Shown here: positions 59,502-64,000 of the stretch, one piece after another
Layout: the number at the start of each line of letters is the position of its first letter
How positions within the stretch are numbered: position 1 is the first letter of the stretch
Source of the DNA: Polaribacter sp.
GTDB taxonomy: Bacteria > Bacteroidota > Bacteroidia > Flavobacteriales > Flavobacteriaceae
Direction of reading: 5' to 3'
Length of the DNA stretch: 64,000 bases
Assembly (NCBI GenBank): GCA_029238315.1
Contig: JAQWGI010000016.1
Location: 1 to 64,000, forward strand
Notes under the pieces: generated by a model
What the model saw: only the letters and a program-made list of their open reading frames with translations
Told to the model about the DNA's origin: nothing
The model's database searches: none
Position numbers and translations under genes: made by a program

Positions 59502-61085
59502 TTAAATTTTATCAGTAGTTTTTATACCGTTTACATTTCTTAAAATCTGTAATGGATTTTCATCTTTTAATTCGTTTGGCAATAAATTATTTGGCCAAGA
59601 TTGAAAACTAAAAGGTCTTACCCAACGTTTGATAGAATCTACGCCAACAGCTGTAAATCTTGAATCTGTTGATGCAGGATACGGTCCACCGTGTTGCATC
59701 GAAGGACACACTTCTACACCAGTTGGAACGCCATTAAAAATAATTCTTCCAACTCTATTTTGTAATGCAGATACAATTCCACAATTTACAGAAAGTTCAT
59801 TTTCTGTTCCGATAATTGTTCCTGTTAATTGTCCTTCTAATTGTGTTAGAATTTGTTCTAGTTGTTTTACATTTTCACATTCGACCACTAAAGAAAAAGG
59901 CCCAAAAACTTCTTGGTGTAAAGTCGGGTTTGCTAAAAATGTAGTGCCATCAACTTTAGAAACTACTTGACGACCATAATTACTTTTAGAATCACCAGAA
60001 AAATCTGCCAACACTTCAATTCCGTCTTGAGAAATCACTTTTGATTTATTGCTATTATAAGCACCAACAATATTTGGATGCAACATACAACTTGGTTCCA
60101 CTTTCACAATTTCTTCGGCCAACGTTTGTGTAAACTCGGTCAATCCATCACTTTTTATAGCTAACAACAACCCCGGATTTGTACAAAACTGTCCAGATCC
60201 TAAAGTAATAGAACCTGCATAGGTTTTTGCCCAATCTGTCGCTTTTTCTTTTAAAGCTTCCGGTAAAATGACCACTGGATTTATACTTCCCATTTCTGCG
60301 AAAACCGGAATTGGCTCTTCTCGTTGTGCCGCTAAATCAAACAATGCTCTTCCACCTCGAATACTTCCTGTAAATCCAACTCCTTTTACTAGCGGATGTT
60401 TCACTAATTCTTGCCCAACTTCTATTCCGCTTGAATTTAAATTAGAAAAAACACCATTTGGCATTCCTGTTTTTTCTACTGCTTTTATAATTGCGGATGC
60501 AACTAATTCTCCAGTTCCTGCGTGCATCGGATGTGATTTTACAATTACTGGACAACCTGAAGCTAAAGCTGCTGCAGAATCTCCTCCTGCAGTTGAAAAT
60601 GCTAACGGAAAATTAGAGGCTCCAAAAACAACAATGGGTCCTAAAGGAACATTCATTTTTCGTAAATCTACTTTTGCCATTGGTTGTCTTTCTGGTTGTG
60701 CAGTATCAATTGTTGCATCAACCCAAGAACCATTCTCTATATGCGCCGCAAATGCTCGTAATTGACCAACTGTCCTTCCTCTTTCACCCATTGCTCTTCC
60801 TTGAGGCAAGCCAGATTCTGACATATATACCTCAATTAAAGCATCACCTAAGTTTTCAATTTCTTCTGCAATTGCTTTTAAAAAAACTGCTTTTTTTGCT
60901 CCAGAAACTAATTTGTAAGTTTTAAAAGCTTCGGTTGCTAATTGTGCTGCAACATTAATTTCTGCTGAAGTTGCCTCAGTAAAAACATTTGTATTTTTTG
61001 TGTTTATTTGCGGATTAAACGTTGTATAAGTTTTGTTTCCGTTGGCAGAAAGTTGATTTCCGATATAATTTTTTCCTGTAAGCAT
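59502..61085 (-). CDS. aldehyde dehydrogenase, probable 2,5-dioxovalerate (alpha-ketoglutaric semialdehyde) dehydrogenase
   Basis: VFGASNFPLAFSTAGGD; GSGQFCTNPGL; HGGPYPASTDSRFTAVG. Confidence 0.93.
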   Translation of the reverse strand: MLTGKNYIGNQLSANGNKTYTTFNPQINTKNTNVFTEATSAEINVAAQLATEAFKTYKLVSGAKKAVFLKAIAEEIENLGDALIEVYMSESGLPQGRAMGERGRTVGQLRAFAAHIENGSWVDATIDTAQPERQPMAKVDLRKMNVPLGPIVVFGASNFPLAFSTAGGDSAAALASGCPVIVKSHPMHAGTGELVASAIIKAVEKTGMPNGVFSNLNSSGIEVGQELVKHPLVKGVGFTGSIRGGRALFDLAAQREEPIPVFAEMGSINPVVILPEALKEKATDWAKTYAGSITLGSGQFCTNPGLLLAIKSDGLTEFTQTLAEEIVKVEPSCMLHPNIVGAYNSNKSKVISQDGIEVLADFSGDSKSNYGRQVVSKVDGTTFLANPTLHQEVFGPFSLVVECENVKQLEQILTQLEGQLTGTIIGTENELSVNCGIVSALQNRVGRIIFNGVPTGVEVCPSMQHGGPYPASTDSRFTAVGVDSIKRWVRPFSFQSWPNNLLPNELKDENPLQILRNVNGIKTTDKI

Positions 61086-61161
61086 CTTTACTTATTTTTT
61101 TATAATGTTTTTTTCAAATTTACTGTTTTGTAAGCTAGTTTTTTTTAATTATTTAAAAAGC

Positions 61162-62118
61162 TTAACCTATCAAGTCCAAGGCTTCAAGTCTTTCTTTTGC
61201 CAAAATATATCTTGTACGTACATCATCAATTTGCTGTTGAGTTAATTTCTTACCAAAGGTGCGCAGTCCTCCAGCAACATCATTATGATGAATTCCCATA
61301 GCAAGCTTCAAATATTCCATAAGCAGCGGCTGAGCATCCAGATACGATAAGGAATTTAAAGCCTGAGAAATTTTGTTTGCTTTTGCCCATTCTCCATTTA
61401 AAACATACTCCTGCATCGTAACACTTGCTTTCGGAAAGATACAACCTACCCCCGTAATTCCACCACATGCTCCAGCGAGTCCTGCATGTACAGTTACTGT
61501 GTCTACTCCTGCCAAAATTTTTAAATCTTTGTTCTCTAACATCAGAGTTTCAATTATTGAAACATCAATAGTTGATATTTTAAGAGCAGTTACCTTAGGT
61601 AGCACAGAAAGTCTTTTAAGAAGGTCTGTTGAGAGCGCATGATAACCGGCTGCATCAGGGTTGTTATAAGGCATAATTGTTACACCTACATCTTTTGCAG
61701 TTGCTTCAGAAAGTGCATAATACTCATACATTTCTTTTTCAGAAGGAACCGCTTTCGTTTTTGGTGGCATGACCATGACAGTATCCACCCCAACTGTTGC
61801 AAGTCCTTCAACGATTTTAGCAAGTTCTTCCTTTGTTTCTGCTGCTGCTCCGCTTATCAACGGAACATTGTATTCTTTAGCTACCTCAGAAAGAGATTTA
61901 AGTAAAGAAAAACGCTGCTTGGTACTCAAGTAGCTATTCTCACCCAGGGTTCCAGAACCGACAAGTCCGCTCATGCTGCTTCCACCCTTTCCTTGAGCTT
62001 TTAAAATACTTGCAGCCTGTTTTTGTGTTGCATCAAAGTCAATTTCAAGAGCGCCTGATTTTGACTCTTTCAACCATGTAAACACGGCTGGCATAACACC
62101 ATTCCATTGTATACTCAT
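61162..62118 (-). CDS. DHDPS/NanA-family, probable pyrroline-4-hydroxy-2-carboxylate deaminase
   Basis: GSGTLGENSYLS; MPYNNPDAAGY; VTALKIST; cluster context. Confidence 0.88.
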   Translation of the reverse strand: MSIQWNGVMPAVFTWLKESKSGALEIDFDATQKQAASILKAQGKGGSSMSGLVGSGTLGENSYLSTKQRFSLLKSLSEVAKEYNVPLISGAAAETKEELAKIVEGLATVGVDTVMVMPPKTKAVPSEKEMYEYYALSEATAKDVGVTIMPYNNPDAAGYHALSTDLLKRLSVLPKVTALKISTIDVSIIETLMLENKDLKILAGVDTVTVHAGLAGACGGITGVGCIFPKASVTMQEYVLNGEWAKANKISQALNSLSYLDAQPLLMEYLKLAMGIHHNDVAGGLRTFGKKLTQQQIDDVRTRYILAKERLEALDLIG

Positions 62119-62240
62119 TATTGTTTTTTTTTACAAATTTAAGTTGGTTTTCTGTTTTTTGATTTTCAGATATTAACAACAACTAATACTTTATTAACCT
62201 TAATGATATTTTAATATTAATTTTAAAGTGAATATTAGCA

Positions 62241-62248
62241 TATATTTG
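62241..62248 (+). promoter_or_regulatory. TAnnTTTG -7 element upstream of araC-type gene
   Basis: tatatttg. Confidence 0.4.
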
Positions 62249-62269
62249 TATTAGAGTGATATTGAGACA

Positions 62270-62299
62270 TTGAAATAAATTCAGCGTAAACAAGTTCAG
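62270..62299. repeat. TTGAAATAAATTCAG..CAAGTTCAG palindromic repeat next to araC-type start codon
   Basis: ttgaaataaattcagcgtaaacaagttcag. Confidence 0.65.
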
Positions 62300-62304
62300 C
62301 AAAC

Positions 62305-63144
62305 ATGAAAATACTACCATTTAAAATTCCGAAATCGAAAGATGTTTCTTTAATTTATCAAGAAGATAAAGGAGAAATCTTGTACGACAAATTACATCAA
62401 CATGAAGAAATTCAGTTGTGTGCTATTGTAAAAGGTGAAGGAAGTTTGGTTGTTGGTGATTCTATAAACGAATACAAATCTGGCGATATTTTAATTATCG
62501 GAAGTAACGTTCCGCATGTTTTTAAAAGTGATGTTTCAAATTGTGATGCTACTTTTATGCAAACCTTATTTTTTACGAAAACTTCTTTTGGTGATGCGTT
62601 TTTTGAATTGGGAGATTTTAAAGAAACCCAACAAATATTTACGATTAGCGAATCTGGTGGAATTTTAACTTCTAATAAAAATGAGGTTTTCACTTTGTTT
62701 CAACAACTTAAAAAAGCATCGAATTTAAATCGGTTTATTTTGTTTTTAACCATCATTAGTGAATTGCTAAAAGCTGAAATAAAACCACTTTCTACATTTA
62801 TTTATCCAAAGAAATATTCTGATAACGAAGGAAAACGCATGAGTAATATTATGGAATTTACCATGAATAATTTTCAGAATGAAATTAGTTTAAAAGCTAT
62901 TGCAGCAATTTCTTTTATGACGCCAAATGCGTTTTGCAGGTATTTTAAACAACGAACCAATAAAACCTATTTTCAGTTTTTGATTGAAGTTAGAATTGAA
63001 AATGCGTGTAGATTGTTAAAGAATAAAGATGTTTTAATTACCGAAGTTTCTGAAAAATCGGGGTTTAAAAATATTTCTAATTTTAATAGAAAATTTAAAG
63101 AAAATAAAGGAATCACACCTTCTAAATTTAGAGCTTTGAATTAA
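62305..63144 (+). CDS. AraC-family transcriptional regulator with cupin sensor domain
   Basis: N-terminal cupin; HTH SLKAIAAISFMTPNAFCRYFKQRTNKTYFQFL. Confidence 0.94.
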   Translation: MKILPFKIPKSKDVSLIYQEDKGEILYDKLHQHEEIQLCAIVKGEGSLVVGDSINEYKSGDILIIGSNVPHVFKSDVSNCDATFMQTLFFTKTSFGDAFFELGDFKETQQIFTISESGGILTSNKNEVFTLFQQLKKASNLNRFILFLTIISELLKAEIKPLSTFIYPKKYSDNEGKRMSNIMEFTMNNFQNEISLKAIAAISFMTPNAFCRYFKQRTNKTYFQFLIEVRIENACRLLKNKDVLITEVSEKSGFKNISNFNRKFKENKGITPSKFRALN

Positions 63145-63533
63145 AGATTTTCTAATTCGGCTTTTAATTTCTTGGTTAATTTATCAACCACAACTTGATA
63201 CGCATCTTTAATTAAATCGCAAACTTGCGCATCAGAAACATCTTGATTTACAATTACCGTATTCCAATGTTTTACGCTTACATATTTTGCATCTGGTTTT
63301 CTTCCTTGTTGAAATCCGCCCAAAATACTTTCGTTAGTTTCTCGTAATTCAATTGCTTTTTCTGGATCTAATTTTAGCACAATATTTTGCTCTCCTTTTT
63401 CCCAACGATCCAAAGGAACCATCATAAACATTTTATGCATTACTTTAAAAACCAAGGTTGTTTCATCAAACGGAAAATGTTCTGTTACTCTTTTTATGGC
63501 GATAGTAAAATCTCTGAGTTGTTCTATGTGCAT
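63141..63533 (-). CDS. MmcQ/YjbR-family protein
   Basis: KVMHKMFMMVPLDRWEKGEQNIVLKLDPEKAIELRE; KHWNTVIV. Confidence 0.88.
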   Translation of the reverse strand: MHIEQLRDFTIAIKRVTEHFPFDETTLVFKVMHKMFMMVPLDRWEKGEQNIVLKLDPEKAIELRETNESILGGFQQGRKPDAKYVSVKHWNTVIVNQDVSDAQVCDLIKDAYQVVVDKLTKKLKAELENL

Positions 63534-63540
63534 AAAAAAA

Positions 63541-64000
63541 TTATTTATTTATAAAACTCAAAAACAACGCTAAACTCTCTTTCGGATTTTCTTCCATTGG
63601 CACATGACCAGAATTTTCTATCACAACTAATTTAGAATTTGTTAAAACACTTTGCATTCTTTGTCCGTTGTCTAAAGGAATCCAATTATCTTCCGATCCC
63701 CAAATTAATAAGGTTTCGGTTTTAATCGTTTTTAGTTTTCCAGGATTTGCTTTCCCTTCCAAATTAAAATCAGTTTTTGCTCTATCAATAAACGCTTGTC
63801 TGTTTCCAGATCTTAACGCCATTTCGTGATAACGTGTAATCAATTCTTCTGTAATTTTAGTGTCGTCTGCGTACACTTCTTTCATGTTTTTCTTGATAAA
63901 AAATCGTGGTGTAACATATAAAAACAACGAACTTATTACAGGCGTTTTTGCCATTTTAAAAATTGCTGGTTGCTCTTTATTTGTTGGTAAACCACTTGCA
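63541..64000 (-). CDS. alpha/beta hydrolase, 5' end beyond window
   Basis: ETLLIWGSEDNWIPLDNGQRM; IENSGHVPMEENP; frame stays open to the window edge (ASGLPTNKEQPAIFK). Confidence 0.88.
   Translation of the reverse strand, partial: ASGLPTNKEQPAIFKMAKTPVISSLFLYVTPRFFIKKNMKEVYADDTKITEELITRYHEMALRSGNRQAFIDRAKTDFNLEGKANPGKLKTIKTETLLIWGSEDNWIPLDNGQRMQSVLTNSKLVVIENSGHVPMEENPKESLALFLSFINK

Noticed and set aside
60268-60765. 165-aa ORF antisense to the aldehyde dehydrogenase
   Set aside because: Typical antisense shadow of a strongly supported CDS; no independent start context or motif.

Overview
This is a low-GC Bacteroidota (Flavobacteriaceae-like) chromosomal window. About 1-10 kb looks like an accessory region: a tyrosine recombinase, a Fic protein, FG-GAP/VCBS lipoproteins, and an outer-membrane protein plus lipoprotein pair. 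The rest is mostly core metabolism: hutH-hutU-hutI, mevalonate/isoprenoid genes, a LytTR two-component pair, a POT transporter, ComEC, LpxB, SurE, a C-terminal processing protease, paired M14-like proteins, a DEAD-box helicase, tRNA-Leu(UAG), S9 and M20 peptidases, a BlaI/BlaR1 pair, adenine deaminase, and a complete trans-4-hydroxy-L-proline catabolic cluster with an AraC regulator. The most interesting signals are: (1) a dispersed hairpin family with a constant ~12-nt loop (GAGCGNAGTCGA) and stem arms that covary between copies. Two copies form near-perfect inverted termini around a single-domain GIY-YIG nuclease gene, and two others are translated in frame inside a GHMP kinase. (2) A relic of the fic locus ~4 kb from the intact gene, with a ~1 kb internal deletion at a TTAAAAA microhomology, a lost ATG, and a three-site operator-like array kept at identical spacing. 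(3) An M14 carboxypeptidase paralog that has lost its zinc ligands, next to an intact one. (4) A DUF3781-like gene with a single in-frame nonsense codon. All family assignments come from motif recognition by eye; no database search was run.
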